Source of the DNA: Dysosmobacter acutus
Lineage (GTDB): Bacteria > Bacillota > Clostridia > Oscillospirales > Oscillospiraceae
Direction of reading: 5' to 3'
Length of the DNA stretch: 64,000 nt
NCBI RefSeq assembly: GCF_018919205.1
Contig: NZ_JAHLQN010000001.1
Location: forward strand, 2,356,001-2,420,000
Numbering within the stretch: the first letter of the stretch is position 1; each line of letters begins with the position of its first letter. The notes below the pieces were generated by a model that was given only the letters and a program-made list of their open reading frames with translations, searched no databases and was not told the origin of the DNA. Position numbers and translations under genes: made by a program. Shown here in pieces: positions 1 to 8,522 of the stretch.

Positions 1-1388
1 TCTAACAGCAGCACATTGGCGCCGGAGAGCATCATCCGGGACAGCATGCAGCGCACCTTTTCGCCGCCGGAGAGCACTTTCACCGCCTTGTATACATCGT
101 CGCCGGAGAAGAGCATACGGCCTAAGAAGTTGCGCAGATAGGCCTCATGGGGGTCCGGGGACCACTGGCGCAGCCACTCCACCAGATTCAGGTCGCAGTC
201 CCTGAAAAATTCCGTGTTGTCCTTGGGGAAATAGGAGAAGGAGGCGGTCTGGCCCCACTTCACCGTGCCCTCGTCCGGCTCCATCTCCCCCACCAGAATC
301 TTGAAAAGGGCGGTGTGGGCGTTCTCATTGTCGCCCACAAAGGCGATCTTGTCGCCGTGGCCCACGATAAAGCTGACCTTGTCCAGCACCTTCACGCCGT
401 CGATGGTCTTGGACACATCGCTGACAAAAAGAATGTCCTTGCCCACCTCCCGGTCGGGGGAAAAGCCCACATAGGGGTAGCGGCGGGAAGAGGCGGGGAA
501 CTCCTCAAGGGTGATCTTATCAAGCAGCTTCCGGCGCGCAGTGGCCTGCTTGCTCTTGGATTTATTGGCGGAGAAGCGGGAGATGAACTCCCGGAGCTCC
601 TGGGCCTTTTCCTCGTTCTTCTTATTCTGGTTGCGGATCAGCTGCTGCATCAGCTGAGAGGCGTCGTACCAGAAGTCGTAGTTGCCCACGTACAGCTTGA
701 TCTTGTTGTAGTCGATGTCCACAATGTGGGTGCAGATGGTATTGAGGAAATGGCGGTCATGGCTGACCACGATGACCGTGCCCTCAAAGTCCAGCAAAAA
801 GTCCTCCAGCCAGTCAATGGCGGCAATGTCCAGGTTGTTGGTGGGCTCGTCCATCATCAGAATGTCCGGGCTGCCGAACAGCGCCTGGGCCAGCAGCACC
901 TTCACCTTCAGCCGGCCATCCAGGTTCGCCATCAGATCACCGTGCATGGAGACAGGGATCCCCAGTCCCTGTAAAATCCGGGAGCCGTCGGACTCGGCTT
1001 CCCAACCGCCCAGCTCAGCAAACTCCTCCTCCAGCTCACAGGCCCGGATGCCGTCCTCCTCCGTCATCTCCTCCTTGGCATAGAGGACATCCTTTTCCTT
1101 GGCGATGTCATAAAGCCTGCGGTTGCCCATGATGACCGTGTCCATCACGGTGTACTCGTCGTAGGCGTTCTGATCCTGCTTCAGGATGGACATGCGGGTG
1201 TTGGGCAAAACGGACACCTCGCCGGAGGAGGGGTCCAGCTCTCCGGAGAGAATTTTCAAAAAGGTGGACTTCCCCGCGCCGTTGGCGCCGATGATGCCAT
1301 AGCAGTTGCCCTTGAGAAACTGCAGATCCACGTGGGAAAACAGCGGCTCGCCGCCGTACTGCAGCGAAACGTCGGAAACTGTGATCAT
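1..1388 (-). CDS. ABC-F family ATPase, YbiT-like (C-terminus cut by window edge)
   Basis: Soluble ABC protein with two nucleotide-binding domains and no membrane part; the ABC-F family acts on the ribosome in translation. The ATG at 1388 follows AGAAGGAG. About 462 residues are visible. Domain 1 has Walker A GANGAGKST (about 34-42), an unusual signature LDGRLKVK, and Walker B DILMMDEPTNNLD. Domain 2 has the signature LSGGEK but its Walker A reads GDNENAHTA, so the usual Lys is His. The linker near 260-290 is Lys-rich and charged, as expected for the interdomain arm. The reading frame is open to base 1, so the last part is missing. An antibiotic-protection role cannot be separated from a housekeeping role. 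Family certain, subfamily probable. Confidence 0.93.
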   Translation of the reverse strand, partial: MITVSDVSLQYGGEPLFSHVDLQFLKGNCYGIIGANGAGKSTFLKILSGELDPSSGEVSVLPNTRMSILKQDQNAYDEYTVMDTVIMGNRRLYDIAKEKDVLYAKEEMTEEDGIRACELEEEFAELGGWEAESDGSRILQGLGIPVSMHGDLMANLDGRLKVKVLLAQALFGSPDILMMDEPTNNLDIAAIDWLEDFLLDFEGTVIVVSHDRHFLNTICTHIVDIDYNKIKLYVGNYDFWYDASQLMQQLIRNQNKKNEEKAQELREFISRFSANKSKSKQATARRKLLDKITLEEFPASSRRYPYVGFSPDREVGKDILFVSDVSKTIDGVKVLDKVSFIVGHGDKIAFVGDNENAHTALFKILVGEMEPDEGTVKWGQTASFSYFPKDNTEFFRDCDLNLVEWLRQWSPDPHEAYLRNFLGRMLFSGDDVYKAVKVLSGGEKVRCMLSRMMLSGANVLLL

Positions 1389-1484
1389 GTCGTGCTCCTT
1401 CTCATCATACAAAACTGAACCGCGGCCGCCTCAGGCGGTCTGCGGACAAATTGAGTTATAGTATACCACAGTTTTCCTGAAAAG

Positions 1485-1513
1485 AAAAGAAGCTTCCAAA
1501 AGAAGCTTCTTTT
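1485..1513 (-). terminator. Bidirectional hairpin terminator
   Basis: Perfect 12-base arms (1485-1496 and 1502-1513) around a 5-base loop. The stem core GAAGCTTC is flanked by A-runs and T-runs, so either strand gives a hairpin followed by U. It lies 5 bases beyond the stop of the last gene of the histidine operon and upstream of the ABC-F gene. Confidence 0.8.
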
Positions 1514-1517
1514 TCCA

Positions 1518-1928
1518 TCAGTTCCTCCCTTCCAGAACCTGGTTTCCAAAGGCGGCCAGGTCCCCGCAGGGCCCCTGCTTGGCCCGGTACCACACGCCGT
1601 CCACCGCCATAAAAGGAGAAAAAGCCACCACCGTGGAGACGGTGCCGTCGGCCTTTTCCAATGTGAAGGACACGCTCTGCCCGCTGTATTCCTTGCAGGA
1701 GTCGTCTTTTTGATAGACCACCGCCACACGCAGCAGCTCCGTCAGTTCCGTGATCTGTTCGGCGGTCAGCTCCGCCTCCTTGTCCGGGGGCACACAGCGC
1801 ACGGAAGCGCTCCTGATCTCCGATGCGTCCAGCCCCCGGAGCGGGCGCAGCCTGCCCCCCACAAAGATTACCAGTCCCGCCAGCACAATGGCCAGATACA
1901 GGAGATAGTTCCGTTTGATGACTCTCAT
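1518..1928 (-). CDS. Hypothetical membrane-anchored protein
   Basis: Not recognised. It has 136 residues: a short basic N-terminus, one hydrophobic segment at about 10-25 (YLAIVLAGLVIFVGG), then an extracytoplasmic domain of about 105 residues with mixed polarity. The segment LTAEQITELTELLRVA looks helical, and the rest alternates like beta strands. It is the last gene of the leftward histidine operon, 12 bases after the histidinol phosphatase, and is followed by a hairpin terminator. Position suggests cotranscription, but nothing in the sequence links it to histidine synthesis. A signal anchor is more likely than a cleaved signal because no clear cleavage site follows the hydrophobic stretch. 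Confidence 0.75.
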   Translation of the reverse strand: MRVIKRNYLLYLAIVLAGLVIFVGGRLRPLRGLDASEIRSASVRCVPPDKEAELTAEQITELTELLRVAVVYQKDDSCKEYSGQSVSFTLEKADGTVSTVVAFSPFMAVDGVWYRAKQGPCGDLAAFGNQVLEGRN

Positions 1929-1940
1929 AGCAGCCTCCCG

Positions 1941-2780
1941 TTAGTTTGATCGTGCCGTGTCTATCGTTGTTTCCCGGATTCCCCCGGCGTCAAGGATGCA
2001 GGCGGTGGAAAATCCGGCCGCCTGCGCCAAGGCGGTCCCCATATCGTACCCATAGAGCAGATGGCGCGCGCTGTGGGCGTCGGAGGTGACGATGATCCGC
2101 CCGCCCATCCGCCGCCATTCCCGCAGCAGCCACAACGCGGGATAGGGCTCCTTCCTGTATCCCCGGGCCACGGCGCCGGTATTGATCTCCAGCAGCGTGG
2201 ACGACGGATCGGCTTGGTGCAGCGCCGACAAAGCGGCGGCGCGGTACCTATGATGCTCCTCATCGAACAGGCCGCCGTCCCCATTGAGCTTGCAGATCTG
2301 ATCGATGTGCCCCAAAATGGTGGGCTTCTTCTCCGCCACCCGTCCCACCTCCCGGTAGTATTCCTCTATCAGGGCATAGATGTCTCCTCCAAAGGCCTGA
2401 TCCCGCCCGCAGATCAGCTTTTCCCGGTCCCAGTCCACGGCATGGTATCGCCCTCCCGCTTTCAGGTTGTGGACGCTTCCGATCCAGTAGTCCCACTGCG
2501 CGAAAGAAACATCGGAAAGCGCGTCCCATTCGATGCCGATCAGCACCTCCATCCGTCCCTTATAGACCTGCCGGAGGCGCAGCGCCTCCGCCCGGTAGGC
2601 AGAGGCGTCGGCGCTGAGCACGCCTTCCCGGTCGTGGGGGATGGGCGTGTGGCTGTGGCCGGAAAAGCCAAAGCTGCGCACGCCCTGCTCCCAGGCCGCG
2701 CCGGCCATACGCTCCATGGTGTCCCGCCCGTCGCACAAAAGGGAGTGGGTGTGAACGCAGCAGCTGAAGACGGACTCCAT
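1941..2780 (-). CDS. hisJ: Histidinol-phosphatase, PHP family (HisJ/HisK type)
   Basis: Removes phosphate from L-histidinol phosphate, the step between HisC and HisD. The PHP fold is recognised by the metal motifs CVHTHSLLCDG near the start, GFSGHSHTP, GIEWD, GSVHN, a central GHID and the C-terminal TSDAHS. About 279 residues, typical for the family. The chosen ATG overlaps the hisIE stop by one base (TGATG); a GTG one codon upstream is also possible. HisB in this operon is a single-domain dehydratase without a phosphatase half, so a separate phosphatase is needed, and this gene fills that gap. Confidence 0.93.
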   Translation of the reverse strand: MESVFSCCVHTHSLLCDGRDTMERMAGAAWEQGVRSFGFSGHSHTPIPHDREGVLSADASAYRAEALRLRQVYKGRMEVLIGIEWDALSDVSFAQWDYWIGSVHNLKAGGRYHAVDWDREKLICGRDQAFGGDIYALIEEYYREVGRVAEKKPTILGHIDQICKLNGDGGLFDEEHHRYRAAALSALHQADPSSTLLEINTGAVARGYRKEPYPALWLLREWRRMGGRIIVTSDAHSARHLLYGYDMGTALAQAAGFSTACILDAGGIRETTIDTARSN

Positions 2781-3415
2781 CACTGCATCCGCTCCTGCTT
2801 GACCTTGCGGTCCACCACATGGCGCTTCTCCAGTTCCTCCGTGATGTCCTTCACCTCAATACCCATCTGCACCATCAGCACCATCACATGGTAGGCGAGG
2901 TCGGCGATCTCATAGACGGTCTCCTCCTGGTCCTGCTTGCAGGCGCCGATGATCACCTCGGTACACTCCTCGCCCACCTTCTTGAGAATTTTATCCAGTC
3001 CCTTTTCAAAGAGATAGGTGGTGTAGCTGCCCTCTCTGGGCCGGGTCTTCCGCCCGCGGATCAGCTGGTAGAGCCCTTCATAGCTGAAGGCTTTCAGCTC
3101 CTTGTCCAGGTAGACCGGCTGAAAGAAGCAGCTCTGCGCCCCGGTGTGGCAGGCCGGCCCCTCCTTCACCACCTCCACCACCAGCGCGTCGGCGTCGCAG
3201 TCGGCGGTGATGGATACCACCCGCTGCACATTTCCGGAGGTCTCGCCTTTGCGCCAAAGCTCCTGGCGGCTGCGGCTCCAAAAGCAGGTGCGGCCCTCGT
3301 CAATGGTGATGGCCAGACTTTCGGCGTTCATGTAGGCAAGGGTCAGCACCTCTTTTGTGTAGTGATCCTGAACAATGGCCGGGATCAGCCCTTTTTCGTC
3401 AAACTTCAGTTCCAT
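2780..3415 (-). CDS. hisIE: Bifunctional phosphoribosyl-AMP cyclohydrolase / phosphoribosyl-ATP pyrophosphatase
   Basis: Catalyses steps 2 and 3 of histidine synthesis in the cytoplasm. The N-terminal HisI domain (about 1-110) shows the cyclohydrolase signature with CFWSRSR, SGNVQ, the metal-site Asp cluster DCDADAL and ACHTG. The C-terminal HisE domain (about 115-205) has the MazG-like pattern [22 protein letters not shown] and [11 protein letters not shown]. The length of 211 residues is normal for the fused enzyme. It sits 45 bases downstream of hisF and shares one base with the phosphatase gene. Confidence 0.96.
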   Translation of the reverse strand: MELKFDEKGLIPAIVQDHYTKEVLTLAYMNAESLAITIDEGRTCFWSRSRQELWRKGETSGNVQRVVSITADCDADALVVEVVKEGPACHTGAQSCFFQPVYLDKELKAFSYEGLYQLIRGRKTRPREGSYTTYLFEKGLDKILKKVGEECTEVIIGACKQDQEETVYEIADLAYHVMVLMVQMGIEVKDITEELEKRHVVDRKVKQERMQ

Positions 3416-3460
3416 TCGTCTTCCTCCCGCGGCCCTGGCCGCGCCCTTCCCCTTTTTGAA

Positions 3461-4216
3461 TCAAACGCGCACTTCCACTCCCCGGTCCCGGAGATAGCGC
3501 TTCAAATCTTTGATGTCAACCTGCCGCGTATGGAAAATCGAGGCGGCCAGCCCCGCGTCCATTCCGCTGTGGCGGAAAAGCTCTCCAAAATCCTCCATTT
3601 TCCCGGCTCCGCCGGAGGCCACAATGGGCACATCCACCCGCCGCGCCACAGCGTCCAACAGCTCCAGATCGAAGCCGCCCTTCACGCCGTCGGTGTCAAT
3701 GGAGTTGACCACCACCTCCCCCGCGCCGCTGCGCACGCCCTCCTCCGCCCAGCGAAGAGCGTCCATGCCCGTGTCCACCCGTCCGCCCTTGGCAAAGAGG
3801 TGAAAGCGTCCGTCCACCCGCTTCACATCCATACTCAGCACCACGCACTGATCGCCGTATCGCCGGGCCGCCCGCTGAATGATGGATGGGTCGGCGATGG
3901 CGCCTGAGTTGACGCTCACCTTGTCCGCACCGCACTTGAGCACCCGGTCAAAGTCCGCCAGAGTGCGGATGCCGCCGCCCACGGTAAGGGGGATGAAAAT
4001 TTCCGACGCCACGGACCGCAGCACGTCGTCAAAGAGCCGCCGCCCCTCGGCGCTGGCTGTGATGTCGTAAAACACCAGCTCATCCGCGCCGGAGGCATTG
4101 TAAAACCGGGCCATGTCCACCGGGTCCGCCATATCCTGAAGCCCTTCAAAATTGACGCCCTTGACCACCCGCCCGTTCCGGACGTCCAGACAGGGCACAA
4201 TGCGTTTTGCTAACAT
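3461..4216 (-). CDS. hisF: Imidazole glycerol phosphate synthase, cyclase subunit
   Basis: HisF takes ammonia from HisH and converts PRFAR to imidazole glycerol phosphate and AICAR. The TIM-barrel enzyme starts MLAKRIVPCLDV and keeps the catalytic Asp in PCLDV and the second one in NSIDTDG, with phosphate loops VGGGIRT and ASGGAG. 251 residues. The ATG at 4216 follows AGGGAGGAG and lies inside the end of hisA (7-base overlap); longer in-frame extensions upstream are antisense-like junk and lack a ribosome site. Confidence 0.97.
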   Translation of the reverse strand: MLAKRIVPCLDVRNGRVVKGVNFEGLQDMADPVDMARFYNASGADELVFYDITASAEGRRLFDDVLRSVASEIFIPLTVGGGIRTLADFDRVLKCGADKVSVNSGAIADPSIIQRAARRYGDQCVVLSMDVKRVDGRFHLFAKGGRVDTGMDALRWAEEGVRSGAGEVVVNSIDTDGVKGGFDLELLDAVARRVDVPIVASGGAGKMEDFGELFRHSGMDAGLAASIFHTRQVDIKDLKRYLRDRGVEVRV

Positions 4217-4938
4217 GCGCACTCCTCCCTTGCGGCGGAAAGGGCTTCCTTCAGGCTCAGGCGGCCGGTGTACAAAGCCTTCCCTAAAATGGCGCCCTCG
4301 ACCCCCATCTCCCGCAGCCGGGCGATCTCCGGCAGGGAGCTGACCCCTCCCGAGGCCACCACCCGCAGCCCCGCTATCCCCACCAGTTCCCGGTAGACCT
4401 CCAGATTCGTGCCGCTCAGCGTCCCGTCCCGGCTGATGTCGGTGTAAATCACTGTCTCTACTCCAGCATTGCGCAGCCGGCGGCAAAAGTCAATCCCCTT
4501 TTCTCCGCTGCGGCGTGTCCAGCCGTGGGTGGCCACATATCCGTCCCGGGCGTCCACGCCCACGGCGATCTTCTTCCCGTAGATCTGAACCATCTTTTCT
4601 GTAAAGTGAAAATCCTCCACAGCAATTGTGCCCAGGATCACCCGGTCCACCCCCAGGTCCAGGTAGCGGCGGATGCGCTCTTCGGTGCGGATGCCCCCGC
4701 CGACCTCTATGAACAGCCCGCCCCGGCGCGCCATCGCGGCCACTGTGTCGAAATTGGCCAGTGTGCCGTCCCGGGCCCCGTCCAGGTCCACCACGTGGAG
4801 GCACCGTGCGCCGTCGGCCTCAAAGCCTTTTGCCACGGCGCAGGGGTCCGGGGAATAGACGGTGGTCTGAGCGTAGTCCCCCTGATAGAGACGGACCGCC
4901 TGTCCGCCCCGCAGATCAATGGCAGGAAAAATCTCCAT
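4210..4938 (-). CDS. hisA: ProFAR isomerase (phosphoribosylformimino-AICAR-P isomerase)
   Basis: Amadori isomerase that makes PRFAR from ProFAR, step 4 of histidine synthesis. 242 residues with the paralogous half-barrel pattern shared with HisF: start MEIFPAIDLRGGQAVRLYQG with the catalytic Asp, EVGGGIRT phosphate loop, VDARDGY, YTDISRDGTLSG with the second Asp, and ASGGVSS. It lies 15 bases after hisH and overlaps hisF by 7 bases, so translation is probably coupled. Confidence 0.97.
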   Translation of the reverse strand: MEIFPAIDLRGGQAVRLYQGDYAQTTVYSPDPCAVAKGFEADGARCLHVVDLDGARDGTLANFDTVAAMARRGGLFIEVGGGIRTEERIRRYLDLGVDRVILGTIAVEDFHFTEKMVQIYGKKIAVGVDARDGYVATHGWTRRSGEKGIDFCRRLRNAGVETVIYTDISRDGTLSGTNLEVYRELVGIAGLRVVASGGVSSLPEIARLREMGVEGAILGKALYTGRLSLKEALSAAREECAC

Positions 4939-4953
4939 ACAGTTCCTCTTTTC

Positions 4954-5568
4954 TCAAAGCGCCGTAAAAGCCTTCAAAATCCGCAGTCCCGTGTCGCCAC
5001 TTTTTTCCGGGTGGAACTGGCAGCCCCAGACGCTGCCCCGGCGCACGATCCCCGGCACCCGGACGGCTCCGTATTCAGAGTCGGCCACCGTGCTTTCACC
5101 GCAGTGTGCGGCGTAAAAGCTGTGGACATAGTAGACGTACTCCCCCTCGTCCACCTCCCGCAGAAGGGGATCCTCTCCCCGGAGGAAGCGGAGGCTGTTC
5201 CAGCCCATGTGGGGAACCTTCCAGGCCGGGTCCCGCAGCGTCTCCCGCAGCGAAACCACCTCTCCGCCGATAAGACCCAATCCCCCGTGAACGCCGTACT
5301 CATAGCTCCGCTCCAACAGCAGCTGCATGCCAAGGCAGATTCCCAAAAAGGGTTTCTTCCCCGCCTCTTCCCGCAGCAGCGGAATCAAACCGGTCTCCTC
5401 CAGCTTATCTTTTGCATCGCCGAAGGCGCCCACCCCCGGCAATATGATCCGGTCCGCCCGGCGGAGCTTTTCCTCCTCCCGGGTGACCTCCGTTTCCACG
5501 CCAAGATGACGGAGGCTGGAGGTAAGGGAAAACAAATTTCCCACGCCGTAATCCACAATCGCTGTCAT
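4954..5568 (-). CDS. hisH: Imidazole glycerol phosphate synthase, glutaminase subunit
   Basis: Class I glutamine amidotransferase that supplies ammonia to HisF. 204 residues. Visible motifs are DYGVGNL near the N-terminus, LPGVGAFG, the nucleophile elbow GICLGMQLL with the catalytic Cys, and GCQFHPEKSG with the His and Glu of the triad. Located between hisB and hisA in the usual order. Confidence 0.97.
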   Translation of the reverse strand: MTAIVDYGVGNLFSLTSSLRHLGVETEVTREEEKLRRADRIILPGVGAFGDAKDKLEETGLIPLLREEAGKKPFLGICLGMQLLLERSYEYGVHGGLGLIGGEVVSLRETLRDPAWKVPHMGWNSLRFLRGEDPLLREVDEGEYVYYVHSFYAAHCGESTVADSEYGAVRVPGIVRRGSVWGCQFHPEKSGDTGLRILKAFTAL

Positions 5569-5579
5569 GTTATACTCCT

Positions 5580-6167
5580 TTATAAGACTCCCTTGGTGCT
5601 GGGAATCTGATCGGCAAAGGCCGGGTCAATGGAAACCGCCTGGCGCAGCGCCCGGGCCATCCCCTTAAAGGAGGCCTCCAGGATGTGATGGCTGTTGGCG
5701 CCGGCCAGCTGGCGAAAGTGCAGCGTGGAGGGGCAGCCCCGGGCAAAGGCCAGCCAGAACTCCTCAGCCAGCTCCGTGTCAAAGTCTCCCACCTTCTCCG
5801 TGGGCAGCTCCATCTGCCAGCCAAGATAGGTGCGGCCGGACAGGTCCGCCGCGCACAGCACCAAGGCTTCGTCCATGGGCAGCAGGAAATTGCCGTATCG
5901 GTTGATGCCCCGCAGATCGCCCAGGCCCTGAGAAAAAGCCCTGCCCAGGACAATGCCCACATCCTCCACCGTGTGGTGGCAGTCCACCTCCACATCGCCC
6001 CGACACAGCACGCGCAGGTCAAAGCGCCCGTGGCGGGCAAAGAGCTCCAGCATGTGGTTCAAAAAGCCGCAGCCCGTATCCACATCATAGGTGCCGGTGC
6101 CATCCAAGTTCAGTGTCATCTGGATTTTCGTCTCCGTGGTATTGCGCTCAATGTTCACCCTTCGCAT
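5580..6167 (-). CDS. hisB: Imidazoleglycerol-phosphate dehydratase
   Basis: Removes water from imidazole glycerol phosphate to give imidazole acetol phosphate. 195 residues, the monofunctional form. Manganese-binding repeats are clear: GFLNHMLELFARHG and DCHHTVEDVGI in the first half, and HFRQLAGANSHHILEASFKGM in the second half. It starts one base after the hisC stop. Confidence 0.97.
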   Translation of the reverse strand: MRRVNIERNTTETKIQMTLNLDGTGTYDVDTGCGFLNHMLELFARHGRFDLRVLCRGDVEVDCHHTVEDVGIVLGRAFSQGLGDLRGINRYGNFLLPMDEALVLCAADLSGRTYLGWQMELPTEKVGDFDTELAEEFWLAFARGCPSTLHFRQLAGANSHHILEASFKGMARALRQAVSIDPAFADQIPSTKGVL

Positions 6168-6168
6168 C

Positions 6169-7230
6169 TCACACCTCCAGCAGTTCCCGCAGCGTGCGGA
6201 TCAGCGTTTCCATGTCCTCCTGTGCGCCCACGGTGATGCGCACAAAGGGGTTAATCCGCGGCGCATCAAACCAGCGCACCAGGATGCCCCGCTTCTTCAG
6301 CGCCCGGTACAGCGCGCCGCCCTCCATACGGTTCGACGCGGCAAAGAGGAAGTTGGATACCGAGGGCAGCACGGTAAAGCCAAGCGACTTCAGCTCCCCC
6401 TCCGTCCAGCGGCGGATGCGCCGGATCTCTCCGGTGCATTTTTCAAAATAGGCCCGATCCTCCATGGCGGCCTTGCCCGCCAAGATGGAGAGCCGGTTGA
6501 TGTTATAGGGGTTGAAGCCGTATTTCACCCGGTTGAGGTCCGCGATCAGCTCCTTGCTGCCCAACGCAAACCCCACCCGGGCGCCGGCCAGGGAGCGGCT
6601 CTTGGACATGGTCTGCACCACCAGCAAATTGCCGTACTCCGCCAGCAGTGGCACGCAGCTCTCGCCGCCAAAGTCCACATAGGCCTCGTCCACCATCACC
6701 AGTCGTTCCGAATCCCGCTCCAACAGCCGCCGGATATCCGAGGACGGGATGGGGATGCCGGTGGGGGCGTTGGGATTGGCGATCACGATGTGCTCATGGA
6801 GGTCCATGTAATCGTCCACATGCAGCGTAAAATCCTCACGCAGGGGAATCACCCGGGCCGGGATGCCCCATAGCCTGGCCCAGACCTTATAGAAGCCGTA
6901 GGTGATGTCCGCAAAGGCCACTCCCCGCTCTGGACCGCAAAAAGCCCGGAAGGCAAAGGCCAGGTTCTCATCGCTGCCGTTGCCCGCCAGCACCTGGCCG
7001 CTTTGCAGTCCATAATAGCCGGCAATGGCGTCCACCAGGTCCTTGCAGGTGGGGTCGGAATAGAGCCGCAGGCCGCGGCTCTCCTCCTCCGTCAGCGCCT
7101 CCACCACCCTTGGAGAGGGCGGAAAAGGACTTTCATTGGTGTTCAGCTTGATGTAGTTCTGGCCCCGGGGCTGCTCGCCGGGCGTATAGGGGTCCAAGTC
7201 GGAAACCGCGGCGCTGAAAAATCGGCTCAT
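6169..7230 (-). CDS. hisC: Histidinol-phosphate aminotransferase
   Basis: PLP enzyme of the class I/II aminotransferase fold; transfers an amino group from glutamate to imidazole acetol phosphate. 353 residues. Motifs: KLNTNESPFPPSP near the N-terminus, GNGSDENLAF, NPNAPTG, the pocket Asp in VMVDEAYVDF, the PLP lysine in TMSKSRSLAGARVGF, and a C-terminal RITVG. Start ATG overlaps the hisD stop as ATGA. Confidence 0.97.
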   Translation of the reverse strand: MSRFFSAAVSDLDPYTPGEQPRGQNYIKLNTNESPFPPSPRVVEALTEEESRGLRLYSDPTCKDLVDAIAGYYGLQSGQVLAGNGSDENLAFAFRAFCGPERGVAFADITYGFYKVWARLWGIPARVIPLREDFTLHVDDYMDLHEHIVIANPNAPTGIPIPSSDIRRLLERDSERLVMVDEAYVDFGGESCVPLLAEYGNLLVVQTMSKSRSLAGARVGFALGSKELIADLNRVKYGFNPYNINRLSILAGKAAMEDRAYFEKCTGEIRRIRRWTEGELKSLGFTVLPSVSNFLFAASNRMEGGALYRALKKRGILVRWFDAPRINPFVRITVGAQEDMETLIRTLRELLEV

Positions 7231-8522
7231 ACACGTTCCTCCTCTTCCCGCTCAAAGCGGATGGCAACGCTCCTTGCGTGGGCGTCCAGTCCCTCCCGCC
7301 GCGCAAAGTCGGCCACCCGCCGGTGCGCCTGTTCCAGCGCCTCCTTGCTGTAGTAGAGGAAGCTGGATTTTTTTACGAAGTCATCCACGCTGAGGGGACT
7401 GGAAAACCGGGCGGTGCCCGAGGTGGGCAGGGTGTGGTTTGGCCCGGCGAAATAATCGCCCAAGGCCTCCGGCGCATACTTACCCAAAAAGATGCTGCCG
7501 GCGTTGCGGATGGAGCCCAAAAGGCGGAAAGGATCGTCCACACACAGCTCCAGGTGCTCCGGCGCGATGAGGTTCACCGCCTCCACCGCCTCGTCCAAAT
7601 CCCGCACCATCAGGATTTTTCCATTGCGCGCAATGCTCTCCCGGGCCACCTCACCGCGGGACAGCGAATCAAGCTGGGCCTCTATCTCCAGCTGCACCGC
7701 CCGGGCCAGGGGACGGCTGTCCGTCACCAGCACGGCGGAGGCCAGCTTGTCGTGCTCCGCCTGGCTCAGAAGGTCCGCGGCCACATATTTGGGGTTGCAG
7801 GTGCCGTCGGCCAACACCAGGATTTCGCTGGGGCCGGCGATCATGTCGATGTCCACCAGGCCGAACACCAGCCGCTTGGCTGTGGCCACGTAGACGCCGC
7901 CGGGTCCCACGATCTTATCCACCTTCGGCACGCTTTCGGTGCCGAAGGCCATGGCGGCCACCGCCTGGGCCCCGCCGATCCTGAATACCCGCGTTGCTCC
8001 GGCGATCCTCGCCGCCGCCAGGGCCTCGGCGCTGATGGAGCCGTCGGCCTCCGGAGCCGTGGCAATGACAATCTCGCGGACCCCCGCCAGGCGGGCCGGG
8101 ATCACATTCATCAATATGGTGGAAGGAAAGGCCACCGGCGTGCCGGGCGCGCAGACGCCCACCTTCTCAATGGGGGTGTAGCGCTGACCCATCACCACGC
8201 CTCCGCGCTCGCTGACCACAAAGTCCTGGTGAATCTGGCGGCGGTGGAAGTCCCGGATATTGTCCGCCGCCATCTCCAGCGTCTTCCAAAACTCCGGGTC
8301 CACCCGGCGGCAGGCCGACTCCATCTCCTCCTCCGAAACCTCCAGCGCGTCCAATACGGCACCGTCGAAACGCCGCTCATACTCCCGCAGGGCCTGGTCG
8401 CCCCGGGCGCGAACGCCGCCGATGATCTCCTCCACAGCCGCCTGTACGCCGGCCTCCGCCCGGATATCCCGGTTCAGAATCTCCTCCGGCCGGAGCTGAT
8501 CGAACTCATATATGGAAATCAC
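7227..8522 (-). CDS. hisD: Histidinol dehydrogenase
   Basis: NAD-dependent zinc enzyme for the last two oxidations, histidinol to histidine. 431 residues, normal length. Recognised by GVCAPG, GPGGVYVATAKRLVFG, DMIAGPSEILVLAD, LLSQAEHDKLASA, IAPEHLEL and the C-terminal FAGPNHTLPTSG. It overlaps hisC and the upstream hisZ-hisG fusion by ATGA junctions, giving tight coupling. Confidence 0.97.
   Translation of the reverse strand: MISIYEFDQLRPEEILNRDIRAEAGVQAAVEEIIGGVRARGDQALREYERRFDGAVLDALEVSEEEMESACRRVDPEFWKTLEMAADNIRDFHRRQIHQDFVVSERGGVVMGQRYTPIEKVGVCAPGTPVAFPSTILMNVIPARLAGVREIVIATAPEADGSISAEALAAARIAGATRVFRIGGAQAVAAMAFGTESVPKVDKIVGPGGVYVATAKRLVFGLVDIDMIAGPSEILVLADGTCNPKYVAADLLSQAEHDKLASAVLVTDSRPLARAVQLEIEAQLDSLSRGEVARESIARNGKILMVRDLDEAVEAVNLIAPEHLELCVDDPFRLLGSIRNAGSIFLGKYAPEALGDYFAGPNHTLPTSGTARFSSPLSVDDFVKKSSFLYYSKEALEQAHRRVADFARREGLDAHARSVAIRFEREEEERV

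Noticed and set aside
147-974. Rightward open frame of 275 codons
   Set aside because: It is antisense to the ABC-F gene, whose frame encodes clear Walker motifs. GC-rich coding DNA often gives such frames.
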